From NCBI RefSeq assembly GCF_003994415.1, contig NZ_CP034689.1, positions 3,658,001 to 3,722,000 of the forward strand: a DNA stretch of 64,000 nt, written 5' to 3'. Positions 25,664-34,636 of this stretch are shown piece after piece. How positions within the stretch are numbered: the first letter of the stretch is position 1; each line of letters opens with the position of its first letter. Source of the DNA: Achromobacter spanius (GTDB lineage: Bacteria; Pseudomonadota; Gammaproteobacteria; Burkholderiales; Burkholderiaceae_B). A program made the position numbers and the translations under genes. Under the pieces are notes generated by a model. It made no database searches. It had not been told where the DNA came from and worked only from the letters and a program-made list of their open reading frames with translations.

Positions 25664-25959
25664 ATTCTTCTCCAAAGCGAGGCGGCCACGTACTTCGGGC
25701 CGCCAGATAGCGCTCATGATATACATATCCGGCTTTGGTCCCCCATCCCTACCCGAGCAGCCGCACAATTTCATCCGCGCGGCGACATGACCTGGCCCCG
25801 TTTCTGACGCCCCGACCGCCTTCCTGACGACTTGCCTAAGCCGGCGCTTACCGGCCCTTTCGCCCCGCTTTCCGGCGGATTGACTTGGACGCGCGCTGGC
25901 TAGAATTCCCGAAAATCCGGCATTCCGGCTCGGCGTGCCATCCCCTTCGGGCAAGATCC

Positions 25960-26856
25960 ATGAATCCGTCTACCCTCATCGGCGCCGCCGTCGGCCTGCT
26001 TACCCTTGTTATCGTCGTGGCGCTGTCCGCCACCAACGCCAGCATGTACGTCAACCTGCCGGGTCTGGCCATCGTGCTGGGCGGCACCTGCGCCGCGCTG
26101 TTCATCGCCTACCCGCTGTCGGAAGTGCTGCGGATCTTCAAGCTGGTCCGCACGGTGTTCCGTAATGATCAGCACGACCAGCAGCGCGACATCGAAGAAC
26201 TGGCGACGATGGCGCAACTGTGGATGAACACCGACGTCCACAAGGTCGAGCAGGAGCTCAAGAAGGTGTCGAACCCCTTCCTGCGCACCGGCGTGCAGTT
26301 GATCATCGACAACACGCCCGAAGACCAGATCATTGAAGTGCTGCAATGGCGCGTGGCCCGACTGCGCGCCCGCGAGCAGGCCGAAGCGCAGATGTTCCGC
26401 GTCATGGCCACGTTCGCACCGGCCTTCGGCATGCTGGGCACGCTGATCGCCTTGATCAACATGATGGCGGTGCTGGGCGACGGCAGCATGACCACAATCG
26501 GCCAGCACCTGGCCGTGGGTCTGATGACCACGTTCTACGGCATTTTGCTGGCCAACCTGATCTGCAAGCCGATCGCGCTGAAGCTTGAACGCCGCACCGC
26601 GCGCCGCGTGGAATCCATGAACATGGTGCTGCAAGGCATTTCGATGATGTGCGAAAAGCGCGGCCCGGCCGTGGTGCGCGAAACGCTGAATTCCTTCGTG
26701 CTGCACATCGAAGACGAAATCTACGACGGCGGCGTGGCGGCCGCGCCCGCGTCCAAAGCCAAGGCGGCCGCTCCGGCCAAGGGCCCCGCCAAGGGCGGCC
26801 AGGCTGGCGCCAACGCCCCCGTCTCCATCAGCCGCCCAGCCGCCACGCGTCAATGA
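25960..26856 (+). CDS. MotA/PomA-like proton channel subunit
   Basis: The 298-residue membrane protein has four predicted helices: 4-21, 31-49, and two around 165-215 (FRVMATFAPAFGMLGTLIAL and LAVGLMTTFYGILLANLICK), with a cytoplasmic domain between helices 2 and 3. These are the channel-forming MotA/PomA signatures. The C-terminus is an Ala/Lys/Pro-rich extension. It overlaps the next gene (MotB-like) by ATGA, as stator genes often do. No flagellar or chemotaxis genes are near, so it may serve as an auxiliary stator or a non-flagellar motor. The ATG at 25960 was chosen over 25885 because the family begins here. Confidence 0.88.
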   Translation: MNPSTLIGAAVGLLTLVIVVALSATNASMYVNLPGLAIVLGGTCAALFIAYPLSEVLRIFKLVRTVFRNDQHDQQRDIEELATMAQLWMNTDVHKVEQELKKVSNPFLRTGVQLIIDNTPEDQIIEVLQWRVARLRAREQAEAQMFRVMATFAPAFGMLGTLIALINMMAVLGDGSMTTIGQHLAVGLMTTFYGILLANLICKPIALKLERRTARRVESMNMVLQGISMMCEKRGPAVVRETLNSFVLHIEDEIYDGGVAAAPASKAKAAAPAKGPAKGGQAGANAPVSISRPAATRQ

Positions 26857-27830
26857 GCCTGATTTCCCCTTCCCTGGCGCAGCGGATCGAACTGGCCCGC
26901 CAGGCCCAACTGCGCGCCCAGAAAGCCGCGGACACGAACGCCTGGCGGCCCAGCAAGACCGACCGCAAGGACCGCTACGCCCGCTGGCACGTCGAAGAAA
27001 CGGTTGAGCAGGACGCCGAGAACTGGCTGCTGAGCTACCTGGACCTGATCACCCTGCTGCTGGCGATGCTGGTCGTGATGCTGGCGGTGTCGCGCCTGCA
27101 TGGCCTGGGCGCTGAAGCCTCTGACAAACCCATCGAACTGGTCGGCACGCTGGCGACCGCCGGCTTGCCCAAGTACGACGGTGAATATTCGGAATTCGAC
27201 GCCGTCGCCATCCCCGCCAGTTGGGCCGAACCGCCCGCGCCCCCGGCAACTGCCGTCCAGAGTGCCGAGGCCGCGCCGGTCGAAGACGGCGTGAAGGTGG
27301 CCGACGCCGCCCCGCCGCTGGTCGCGCCGTCCAAGGAATCTCTGGGACTGGACGATCTGGGCAAGTCGGTGGATGTGATCATCAACGAACAATCCGTGAG
27401 CTTTCGGATCAGCAACGAATTGCTGTTCCCCTCGGGTCAGGCCACCCTCAGCCCGTCCGGCCTGGACGTGATCAAGCGCCTGGCGACCATTCTGAACAAG
27501 AACGGGCACCCGGTGTCCGTGGAAGGCCACAGCGACCCGGTGCCGATCCAGACGCGCCAGTTCGCCTCTAACTGGGAACTGTCGACCAGCCGCGCCACCA
27601 GCGTGCTGCGTGAACTGGTGCGCGACGGCGTGTCCCCCGACCGCCTGCGCGCGGTGGGCTATGCGGAAACGCGCCCGATCGAATCCAACGACACCCCGGC
27701 CGGCCGGGCCGCCAACCGCCGTGTCGAGCTGATCATGGACATCGCGCCGAAACAGGCGCCCACGAAGAAGGCGCAGGCGCCCGCCGAGCCGTCGACGCCC
27801 CAGGCGGACACGGCACCGGCGCGGTCCTGA
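26853..27830 (+). CDS. MotB-like stator protein with OmpA peptidoglycan-binding domain
   Basis: The 325-residue protein has a cytoplasmic N-terminus, one membrane helix (residues 58-79, WLLSYLDLITLLLAMLVVML) containing the proton-accepting Asp64 in the MotB-like position, a periplasmic linker, and an OmpA/MotB domain (about 180-300, SFRISNELLFPSGQATLSP, VEGHSDPVPIQT, NWELSTSRATSVLREL, NRRVELIM). Together with the overlapping MotA-like gene it should form an ion-driven stator anchored to peptidoglycan. The tail is Ala/Pro/Lys rich. Confidence 0.9.
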   Translation: MSLISPSLAQRIELARQAQLRAQKAADTNAWRPSKTDRKDRYARWHVEETVEQDAENWLLSYLDLITLLLAMLVVMLAVSRLHGLGAEASDKPIELVGTLATAGLPKYDGEYSEFDAVAIPASWAEPPAPPATAVQSAEAAPVEDGVKVADAAPPLVAPSKESLGLDDLGKSVDVIINEQSVSFRISNELLFPSGQATLSPSGLDVIKRLATILNKNGHPVSVEGHSDPVPIQTRQFASNWELSTSRATSVLRELVRDGVSPDRLRAVGYAETRPIESNDTPAGRAANRRVELIMDIAPKQAPTKKAQAPAEPSTPQADTAPARS

Positions 27831-27992
27831 ACGGGCAACCCCGCAACGCTGAGTGCGGGCGACATCACAACAATCAGCGCGTGGCTTGTGTCGCCCCAGG
27901 GTGGATAAAGGCGTCACGGTCAGGCTGGCGGGGTGCTGGGCAAGGGCGGTAAGCTTCGCCCAATTGCCCCACCGCTCGAACCAGGAAACGCC

Positions 27993-28346
27993 ATGTCCTA
28001 TATGTTGTTGATCGTTGAACCGGTAGGCCAGCGCGCCCAGCGCACGCCCGACGAGGGCCGCGAGGCCTACGCGCAGATGGTGCGCTACGCCGAAGGCCTG
28101 AAAAGCCGTGGCCTGCTCGTCAGCGCCGAATCATTGAAATCGGAATCCGAAAGCGTCCGCCTGCAAATCCGCGGCGGCGAACGGTCGCTAATGGACGGGC
28201 CATTCGCCGAAGCCAAGGAAATGATCGGCGGATTCTTTCTGTTGACCTGCGACACCCGCGAAGAGGCGCTGGCGCTAGCCGCCGAATGCCCCGCCGCCCA
28301 ATGGGCAACCGTAGAAGTCCGCGAACTTGGGCCCTGCTTTATGTAG
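27993..28346 (+). CDS. YCII (DGPF) domain protein
   Basis: The 117-residue protein has the YCII-related fold and the DGPF motif (MDGPFAEAKEMIGGFFLL). Such proteins are small dimeric, often cotranscribed with ECF42-type sigma factors; one is encoded 1.7 kb downstream with a second DGPF protein. The ATG at 27993 follows CCAGGAAACG. Biochemical function is unknown. It appears to be a single gene with its own promoter. Confidence 0.85.
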   Translation: MSYMLLIVEPVGQRAQRTPDEGREAYAQMVRYAEGLKSRGLLVSAESLKSESESVRLQIRGGERSLMDGPFAEAKEMIGGFFLLTCDTREEALALAAECPAAQWATVEVRELGPCFM

Positions 28347-28446
28347 AAGCATGGCCGGCTCCTGGCCACCCACCGCAACGCGGGTTGCACAAGTGACGGC
28401 ATATTCCTAGAATGCCTTCACTGAATGCATCGGGAGCACCCGCATC

Positions 28447-28698
28447 ATGCCTATGTTGACTGTGAGAAATATCTCTGAAGAAGTGCACCGCGCCCTGCGC
28501 GTGCGCGCCGCCCAGCATGGCCGAAGCACCGAAGCCGAGGTCCGCGCCATTCTTGAAGACGCCGTCAAGCCTGAAGGGCGCGTCAAGCTGGGCTCGTTGC
28601 TTGCGCAGATCGGCCGCCAGGCCAAGCTCACCGACGAGGAAGCCGCCTTGTTCGACCAACGCGACAAGGCGCCCGCCGCCCCACCGAGGTTTGAATGA
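28447..28698 (+). CDS. FitA-like ribbon-helix-helix antitoxin
   Basis: The 83-residue protein starts with a ribbon-helix-helix motif (LTVRNISEEVHRALRVRAAQ HGRSTEAEVR), typical of VapB/FitA antitoxins, and ends with an acidic, Pro-rich tail that would wrap the toxin. A GGGAG site precedes the ATG. It overlaps the PIN toxin gene by ATGA, the classic antitoxin-first operon order. It would bind and block the toxin and repress its own promoter. Confidence 0.9.
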   Translation: MPMLTVRNISEEVHRALRVRAAQHGRSTEAEVRAILEDAVKPEGRVKLGSLLAQIGRQAKLTDEEAALFDQRDKAPAAPPRFE

Positions 28699-29126
28699 TT
28701 CTGCTGGACACCAATGTCATCTCGGAGCCGCTGCGCCAGGCGCCCGCCGACGCCGTCATCGAATGGATAGACCGGCAGCCCCTGGAAACCTTGTTTCTTT
28801 CCGCCGTCACCGTCGCTGAATTGCGCTTTGGCGTGGCCTGCATGCCGGTGGGCAAACGGCGCGACGCCTTGCATGCAGACCTGGAACAGCGCGTCCTGGC
28901 CTTGTTTGCTGGGCGCATCCTGGCTTTCGATACCGCCGCCAGCCTGGAGTACGCCGCGCTGATGGCGCGTGCGCGGGCCTCGGGCCAGGCCATCGGCGGG
29001 CCAGACGGCTACATTGCCGCCACCGCCGCCGCGCACGGCATGAGCGTCGCGACCCGGGACGTGGCGCCCTTTGAAGCCGCCGGGGTTTCCGTCATCAACC
29101 CTTGGGGCGCGCATCCACCGCACTAG
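28695..29126 (+). CDS. PIN-domain toxin, VapC/FitB type
   Basis: Metal-dependent RNase toxin, 143 residues. The PIN acidic residues are visible: Asp5 (ILLDTNVISE), Glu near 42 (TVAELRFG), Asp near 77 (LAFDTAASLEYA), Asp near 103 (GGPDGYIAA) and a further aspartate in ATRDVAPFEAAG. The sequence resembles the FitB subgroup of VapC toxins, which cleave structured RNA such as tRNA. It is translationally coupled to the antitoxin. It appears intact and likely active when not neutralised. Confidence 0.92.
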   Translation: MILLDTNVISEPLRQAPADAVIEWIDRQPLETLFLSAVTVAELRFGVACMPVGKRRDALHADLEQRVLALFAGRILAFDTAASLEYAALMARARASGQAIGGPDGYIAATAAAHGMSVATRDVAPFEAAGVSVINPWGAHPPH

Positions 29127-29249
29127 TAATTACCCTGGTTTCGCGACATTGCTGTCGATCTGACCGTCTTCCATTCGTCGTCCCCCTACAAGCCCCCGAA
29201 GATTCACCCCGGATCGGGCGGCGAAGTCCCAATCCAAGGAGAGACTCGG

Positions 29250-29660
29250 ATGCGTTTCATGATGATTGTGCGGGCCACGCCCGATAGCGAAGCCGGCCTG
29301 ATGCCGGACGACAGCCTGCTTGCCGCGATGGCGACCTACCACGAAGCGCTGGTCAAGGCTGGCGTGCTGCTGGACGCCAATGGCTTGAAGCCCACATCCC
29401 AAGGCTGGCGCGTGCAATACGCGGACGGCCAACGCCAGGTGGTGGACGGTCCTTTCGCGGAAACCAAGGAACTGATCGCGGGCTACACCCTGATTCAGGT
29501 GCGCTCGCGCGAAGAAGCCATGCAATGGGCGATGCGCTTTCCGCAACCCTTCCCCGGCCAAAACTGCGCCATCGAAGTGCGCCAGTTGTACGAACTGGAC
29601 GACTTCGAACCCAGCCAGCAAGTGGAACGCTTTCGCGACATGCCCAGCGCCAGCCACTGA
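29250..29660 (+). CDS. YCII (DGPF) domain protein in the ECF sigma operon
   Basis: The 136-residue protein has the characteristic core VDGPFAETKELIAGYTLIQV and the N-terminal MRFMMIVRATPDSEAG. It is the first gene of a three-gene set with a VOC protein and an ECF sigma factor, 18 bp before the VOC gene. In several bacteria DGPF proteins are the typical partners and probable targets of ECF42 sigma factors. The catalytic activity is unknown. Confidence 0.9.
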   Translation: MRFMMIVRATPDSEAGLMPDDSLLAAMATYHEALVKAGVLLDANGLKPTSQGWRVQYADGQRQVVDGPFAETKELIAGYTLIQVRSREEAMQWAMRFPQPFPGQNCAIEVRQLYELDDFEPSQQVERFRDMPSASH

Positions 29661-29678
29661 TATTCAGGAGACAAGGCC

Positions 29679-30086
29679 ATGCACAAGCAGATTTTCGTCA
29701 ACATCGCCATCAACGATATGCAGAAGTCGCAGGACTTCTTCAAAAAGCTGGGTTTCACCTTCAACCCCGATTTCACCAACGAGCAAGGCGCCTGCATGGT
29801 CATCAGCGATGACATCTACGCCATGCTGCTGACGCGTGACTTCTTCCAGGGCTTTACCGGCAAACCGCTGGTGGACGCCAAAGAGGCAACCGAAGTCCTG
29901 ATCTGCCTGTCTTGCGAAAGCCGCGCCGAAGTCGACGATCTGGTCGCCCGCGCGCGGGCCGCCGGCGGCACCGTGCCGCGCGAGCCGCAAGACCACGGCT
30001 TCATGTACGCGCATGGCTTCGAAGACCTGGACGGCCACATCTGGGAATTGGTCCACATGGCGCCCGGCGAGGTTCCCGCGGCATGA
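29679..30086 (+). CDS. VOC/glyoxalase-fold protein
   Basis: The 135-residue protein carries one vicinal-oxygen-chelate domain with two beta-alpha-beta halves (KQIFVNIAINDMQKSQDFFK, and FMYAHGFEDLDGHIWELVHM). The C-terminal HGFEDLDGHIWEL supplies the usual metal-site glutamate. Members include glyoxalases and resistance proteins. The stop overlaps the sigma factor start by ATGA, so it is coupled to the sigma gene. A role in detoxification is likely but unproven. Confidence 0.9.
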   Translation: MHKQIFVNIAINDMQKSQDFFKKLGFTFNPDFTNEQGACMVISDDIYAMLLTRDFFQGFTGKPLVDAKEATEVLICLSCESRAEVDDLVARARAAGGTVPREPQDHGFMYAHGFEDLDGHIWELVHMAPGEVPAA

Positions 30087-31357
30087 CGCAGGCGGCCACG
30101 CATCGTGCCATCGAGGCGGTCTGGCGGATCGAGGCCGCCAGCGTCATCGCCGGCGTTGCGCGCCTGGTGCGCGACGTCGGGCTGGCCGAAGAACTGGCGC
30201 AGGACGCGCTGGTGACCGCCCTGGAACGCTGGCCGCAGACCGGCGTGCCGGACAACCCGGGAGCCTGGCTGATGACCACCGCAAAGAACCGTGCCCGCGA
30301 CCGCTTGCGGCTGGATGCGCTGCACACCCGCAAGCACGAGCAGATCGGCCACGAACTTGAAGCCTTGCACGCGGACGTAGAGCCCGACTTTGTCGACGCG
30401 CTGGACGCCGCACGGCAGGACGACATCGGCGACGACCTGCTGCGCCTGGTGTTCACCGCCTGCCATCCGGTGCTGTCCACCGATGCCAGGGTGGCGTTGA
30501 CGCTGCGCCTGCTGGGCGGGCTGTCCACCGTCGAGATCGCCCGTGCGTTTCTGGCATCGGAATCCACCATTGCCCAGCGCATCGTGCGCGCCAAGCGCAG
30601 CTTGACCGCCGCGAATGTGCCGTTTGAAGTGCCCGATGCCAAGGACCGCGCCGCGCGCCTGGCGTCCGTGCTGGAAGTCATCTACCTGATTTTCAACGAA
30701 GGCTATTCGGCGACGTCCGGCGACGATTGGATGCGCCCGGCGCTGTGCGACGAAGCCTTGCGACTAGGCCGCATTCTGGCCGAACTCACCCCTGACGATG
30801 CGGAAGTGCACGGTCTGGTGGCGCTGATGGAACTGCAAGCCTCGCGCCTGCATGCGCGCACGGATGCCGACGGCAAGCCGGTGCTGTTGATGGATCAGGA
30901 CCGTGCCCGTTGGGACCCCTTGCTGATCCGGCGCGGCTTGGCCGCACTGACCCGCGCCGCCGCGCTAGGCGGGCCGCCTGGCCCCTATGTCTTGCAAGCT
31001 GAACTGGCCGCTTGCCACGCGCGCGCAGCAACGCCGCCCGACACCGACTGGCCACGCATCGTGGCGCTTTACGACGCGCTGGTGCAATTGACGCCCTCGC
31101 CCGTGGTGGCGTTGAACCGCGCGGTGGCCGTGGGTATGGCGTTCGGGCCGCAGGCGGGCTTGGACCTGGTCGACGCGCTGGCAAGCGAGCCCGCCCTGGC
31201 CAACTACCACTGGCTGCCCAGCGTGCGCGGCGACCTGCTGGCCAAGCTGGGGCGCAACGCCGAAGCACGTACAGAATTCGAGCGCGCGGCCGGCATGACC
31301 CGCAACGCCCGCGAACGCGAACTGCTGCTGGCGCGCGCCCAGGCGATGCAGGCGTAG
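30083..31357 (+). CDS. ECF42-type sigma factor with C-terminal TPR-like extension
   Basis: The 424-residue protein has sigma-2 (about 20-85, AEELAQDALVTALERWPQTG and PGAWLMTTAKNRARDRLR), sigma-4 (about 120-170, LRLLGGLSTVEIARAFLASE with STIAQRIVRAKRSL), and a long C-terminal helical extension with TPR-like repeats (about 190-420). This domain order and length identify the ECF42 group, which is linked to DGPF proteins. No anti-sigma factor is adjacent, consistent with control by the C-terminal domain. The operon order DGPF-VOC-sigma predicts that it directs transcription of its own operon. Confidence 0.9.
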   Translation: MTQAATHRAIEAVWRIEAASVIAGVARLVRDVGLAEELAQDALVTALERWPQTGVPDNPGAWLMTTAKNRARDRLRLDALHTRKHEQIGHELEALHADVEPDFVDALDAARQDDIGDDLLRLVFTACHPVLSTDARVALTLRLLGGLSTVEIARAFLASESTIAQRIVRAKRSLTAANVPFEVPDAKDRAARLASVLEVIYLIFNEGYSATSGDDWMRPALCDEALRLGRILAELTPDDAEVHGLVALMELQASRLHARTDADGKPVLLMDQDRARWDPLLIRRGLAALTRAAALGGPPGPYVLQAELAACHARAATPPDTDWPRIVALYDALVQLTPSPVVALNRAVAVGMAFGPQAGLDLVDALASEPALANYHWLPSVRGDLLAKLGRNAEARTEFERAAGMTRNARERELLLARAQAMQA

Positions 31358-31375
31358 GTGGATTAAATTCCACGC

Positions 31376-32257
31376 ATGGGTTCCCTGCCTGCCGCCTTAT
31401 CCGATTCCGACGCCGATGCCGGCGCTTCCGTCTTGACGGGCGTGCCGGCCGAGTTTGACCATCCCAACGACCGCGCCGAATTTCGCCGCGCGGCGCATCA
31501 GCCCGGCGTGGAGCTGTACCGCGCCCACATCATCCGCCACGCCTTCGAACCGCACACGCACGAAGCTTATGGGCTGGGCGCCATCGAATCCGGCGTCGAG
31601 CGGTTTCGCTATCGGGGCGCCGATCACCTGGCGCCGTCCGGCTCGGTCGTGCTGATGAACCCCGACGAACTGCACACCGGCCGCGCCGAAACGGAAGGCG
31701 GCTGGCGCTATCGCATGGTGTACATCGACCCCGACGTGGTGGCGCGTGTATCAGGCGAAGCCGGGTGGTGGTTCGACACGGCCGTCGGCCATGACGTCGC
31801 CAGCGCACAGCGCGTCACCGCCCTGCTCGACACCTTATGGCAGGCGCGCGAACCGCTGGCTTTCGACAGCGCACTCTACACGCTGCTCAGTGAATTCCGC
31901 CGCCACGCCCAGGTGCCGCGCGATGCGCCATCCGAGGGCGCGCCTCGTTTTTCCCCCGTCGTCGACTACCTGCGCGCGAACCTGTCGCGCCGCCTCACGC
32001 TGGATGAGCTGGCGGCGGTGGCGGGGCTGAGCCCCTTTCATTTCCTGCGTCGCTTTCAATCGCACTACCACGCCACGCCCCAGCAGATGCTGATGGCCTT
32101 GCGCCTGTTTGAAGCCAAGCGGCTGTTGGCTGCGGGCATCCCGCCCGCTCAGGCGGCGCTGGCGGCCGGCCTGACCGACCAGGCGCACCTGACGCGGGCG
32201 TTTTCGCGCCGCTACGGCGTCACGCCCGCCCGCTATCAGAAGCAGGTGCGCGGGTAG
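31376..32257 (+). CDS. AraC-family regulator with cupin-like sensor domain
   Basis: The 293-residue protein has an N-terminal AraC-binding domain (YRAHIIRHAFEPHTHEAYGL, and SGSVVLMNPDELHTGRAETE) and a C-terminal AraC DNA-binding domain (LDELAAVAGLSPFHFLRRFQ, AALAAGLTDQAHLTRAFSRR, ending in GVTPARYQ). It is followed in the same direction by an EamA-type exporter and could control it, as in common AraC-DMT pairs; this is inference. No strong ribosome site was seen before the ATG. Confidence 0.9.
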   Translation: MGSLPAALSDSDADAGASVLTGVPAEFDHPNDRAEFRRAAHQPGVELYRAHIIRHAFEPHTHEAYGLGAIESGVERFRYRGADHLAPSGSVVLMNPDELHTGRAETEGGWRYRMVYIDPDVVARVSGEAGWWFDTAVGHDVASAQRVTALLDTLWQAREPLAFDSALYTLLSEFRRHAQVPRDAPSEGAPRFSPVVDYLRANLSRRLTLDELAAVAGLSPFHFLRRFQSHYHATPQQMLMALRLFEAKRLLAAGIPPAQAALAAGLTDQAHLTRAFSRRYGVTPARYQKQVRG

Positions 32258-32377
32258 GCCCGACCACACCGCCAACCAGAAGCAGGATCGGACGTAAGCT
32301 CACCACACCGCAATCTGGTACAAGATTGGCCCCGCTCGCGCCGCTAGACTGCCCGCATTGATACGCAGGAGCATGGC

Positions 32378-33337
32378 ATGTGGGCAGGAACCCTTTACGC
32401 GCTGGCCGCCGGCCTGATGTGGGGGCTGGTGTTCGTGGGGCCGTTGTTGCTGCCGGAATACCCGGCCGCGCTGCAATCGGTGGCGCGCTACCTGGCGTTT
32501 GGCCTGATCGCGCTGCCGCTGGCGTGGCTGGACCGCAATCGGCTACGGCAGTTGCGCCGCGCCGACTGGATCGAGGCGCTGAAACTGGCCGCCATCGGCA
32601 ACCTGCTGTACTACCTGTGCCTGGCCAGCGCCATCCAGCGCGCGGGCGGCCCCGTGCCCACGATGATCATCGGCACGCTGCCGGTCGTGATTGCCGTTTG
32701 CGCCAACCTGCGCAACGCGCGCCGCGACGGCAAGCTGCCATGGAAACGGCTGGCGCCCTCGTTGGCTCTGATTGCGCTGGGCATTGGTTGCGTCAACCAG
32801 GTTGAGCTGCAAGCGCTGCGCCAGGACGCCGATGCCGACTTGTCGCGCTACGCCGTGGGCGCCCTGCTAGCGCTGGCCGCCGTCGCCTGCTGGACCTGGT
32901 ATCCCCTGCGAAACGCCGATTGGCTGCGGGCGCACCCCGACCGCAGCCCCAGCACCTGGGCCACCGCGCAGGGCGTGGCCACCTTGCCGTTGGCGCTGGT
33001 GGGCTACGCCGTGCTGTGGGGTGGCATGGCCGCTACCGGCAGCCCCTTCGACATGCCGCTGGGACCGCGCCCCGACGTATTCCTGGGCCTGATGATCGCC
33101 ATCGGCCTGTTCGCGTCCTGGCTGGGCACGCTGTGCTGGAACGAGGCCAGCCAACGCTTGCCCACCGCCCTGGCCGGCCAGCTTATCGTCTTTGAAACAC
33201 TGGCCGCGCTGGCCTACGCCTTCATTCTGCGCGGCACCATGCCGCAACCGCTGACCTTGGTTGGCATCGCGTGCCTGATGGTGGGCGTGCTGCGCGCGGT
33301 GCGCGTCAAGCCGGTGCCGGTGCCCGCGCCGCTATAG
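32378..33337 (+). CDS. EamA/DMT-family transporter
   Basis: The 319-residue membrane protein has ten predicted helices in two EamA halves, beginning GTLYALAAGLMWGLVFVGPL and ending with LTLVGIACLMVGVLRAV. The family exports amino acids, metabolites or drugs. AGGAG precedes the ATG. It overlaps the 3' end of the convergent MFS gene by 6 bases. The upstream AraC-type gene may regulate it. Confidence 0.9.
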   Translation: MWAGTLYALAAGLMWGLVFVGPLLLPEYPAALQSVARYLAFGLIALPLAWLDRNRLRQLRRADWIEALKLAAIGNLLYYLCLASAIQRAGGPVPTMIIGTLPVVIAVCANLRNARRDGKLPWKRLAPSLALIALGIGCVNQVELQALRQDADADLSRYAVGALLALAAVACWTWYPLRNADWLRAHPDRSPSTWATAQGVATLPLALVGYAVLWGGMAATGSPFDMPLGPRPDVFLGLMIAIGLFASWLGTLCWNEASQRLPTALAGQLIVFETLAALAYAFILRGTMPQPLTLVGIACLMVGVLRAVRVKPVPVPAPL

Positions 33338-34516
33338 CCGGGCCGCCCGAACCCGCCGTAGACCGGCGGCAATCACCAAGCCCCCCAGCGCCGCCGCCAG
33401 CACCACATATGACGCCGCACCCCAGCCGTAGCGGTCTATCACCCCGCCCACGGTGACCGGCCCGATCACCTGGCCCAGGTTGCTGCCCTGCATCACCAGC
33501 CCGACCGAGGCCGCCGTCAGCGCGGGGCGTGGCGCGACCAGCGGCGCGGTGCCCAGCAAAGTGGCGGGTATCAGGCCGCCCACCGCCGAGAACAGCACGC
33601 ACAGCAGGAAGGTCGGCATGGCCGGCAACACGGATTGGAAGATCAGCAGTGCCACCAGGCCCATCGTGGCGCTGGCGCAGGCGATCAGGGTGGATCGCCG
33701 CCAGCCGCGCGCCAGCAGCACGCCCGCGCCCAGATTGCCGATGATGTTGGCGGCGCTGGCGATGGCGCTGTACAGGCCGGCTTGCGCCAGGGTCAGGCCC
33801 AGTTGTTCCATCAGCAGCACCGGCAGGAAGGTGAACAGCGCGAAGAACATCAGGCTGTAAAGCGTGAACGACAGGGCCAGCAATACCGGCCCGGCCGCGC
33901 CCAGCGTATCGACCGTGTCCTGCCGCATGCCGCGCCAGGACAGCGATGCCGAGGCCGTGGATTCCCCCGCGGGCACCAACGCCGCCACGCTTGCCAGCGC
34001 CACGACCACCGCCGCGCCGGCGCACCACCAATAGGCCTGCCAGTGGTCAAACGCCTGCGAGGCCAGCATCGCGACGGCCATGCCGGTCGGCATGTAGCAG
34101 CTCCAGAGCGCAAAGGCGAAATCCCGGCCGGATGCCGACACCATGCGCTGCAAGGCGGCGGGGCCGGCTACCGTAATCATCAGGAAGCCCAGACCCTCGA
34201 CGACGCGGGACGCCAGCAGCAGCCCGTAGCTGGGCGCCATGGCGCCCATGGCCGTGCCCAGCGCCGTGGCCAGCAAGCCCAGCAGCAGCATGCGCCGCGC
34301 GCCAAAACGCGCGATCACGCCGCCGGCGGCAATACCGCCCACCACACCCAAGAGAGAAAACACCGCGGTCAGCGTGCCGATCGACGCCAGGTCCAGGCCC
34401 AAGTCCTGGCGCAACAAGGGCGCGGCGATGATCACCTTGCCCACCTGCAACGACGCCACCACGCCGGCGCCCACAATAGCCAGCACCCCGGTCCAACGGG
34501 TTTCACCCTGATTCAT
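33332..34516 (-). CDS. MFS transporter, twelve-helix
   Basis: The 394-residue protein has the MFS loop motif between helices 2 and 3 (GGVIARFGARRMLLLGLLAT, about residue 63) and twelve predicted spans. I prefer the ATG at 34516 (MNQGETRWTGV) because it has a GAGG site; starts at 34534 and 34606 are also in frame but run toward the regulator's promoter. It is divergent from a LysR regulator that probably controls it. The substrate is unknown. Confidence 0.88.
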   Translation of the reverse strand: MNQGETRWTGVLAIVGAGVVASLQVGKVIIAAPLLRQDLGLDLASIGTLTAVFSLLGVVGGIAAGGVIARFGARRMLLLGLLATALGTAMGAMAPSYGLLLASRVVEGLGFLMITVAGPAALQRMVSASGRDFAFALWSCYMPTGMAVAMLASQAFDHWQAYWWCAGAAVVVALASVAALVPAGESTASASLSWRGMRQDTVDTLGAAGPVLLALSFTLYSLMFFALFTFLPVLLMEQLGLTLAQAGLYSAIASAANIIGNLGAGVLLARGWRRSTLIACASATMGLVALLIFQSVLPAMPTFLLCVLFSAVGGLIPATLLGTAPLVAPRPALTAASVGLVMQGSNLGQVIGPVTVGGVIDRYGWGAASYVVLAAALGGLVIAAGLRRVRAARL

Positions 34517-34574
34517 TGCTGCCTCGATACCCATGCGATGGTCGCCAGCATGCCCGCTGGAAGCGATCTTGAGA

Positions 34575-34617
34575 AGTGATAAATTTTCGATAAAAATGAT
34601 CGACAAAATAGATCACT
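34575..34617. promoter_or_regulatory. inverted repeats in the MFS/LysR divergent promoter region
   Basis: In an AT-rich gap, AGTGAT (34575-34580) is mirrored by ATCACT (34612-34617), and TCGAT (34587-34591) by ATCGA (34599-34603). The inner pair, separated by 7 bases, fits the T-N11-A pattern of LysR sites. This is a candidate operator for the neighbouring LysR protein. Confidence 0.5.
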
Positions 34618-34636
34618 GAATCGACCAGCCCGCCCG

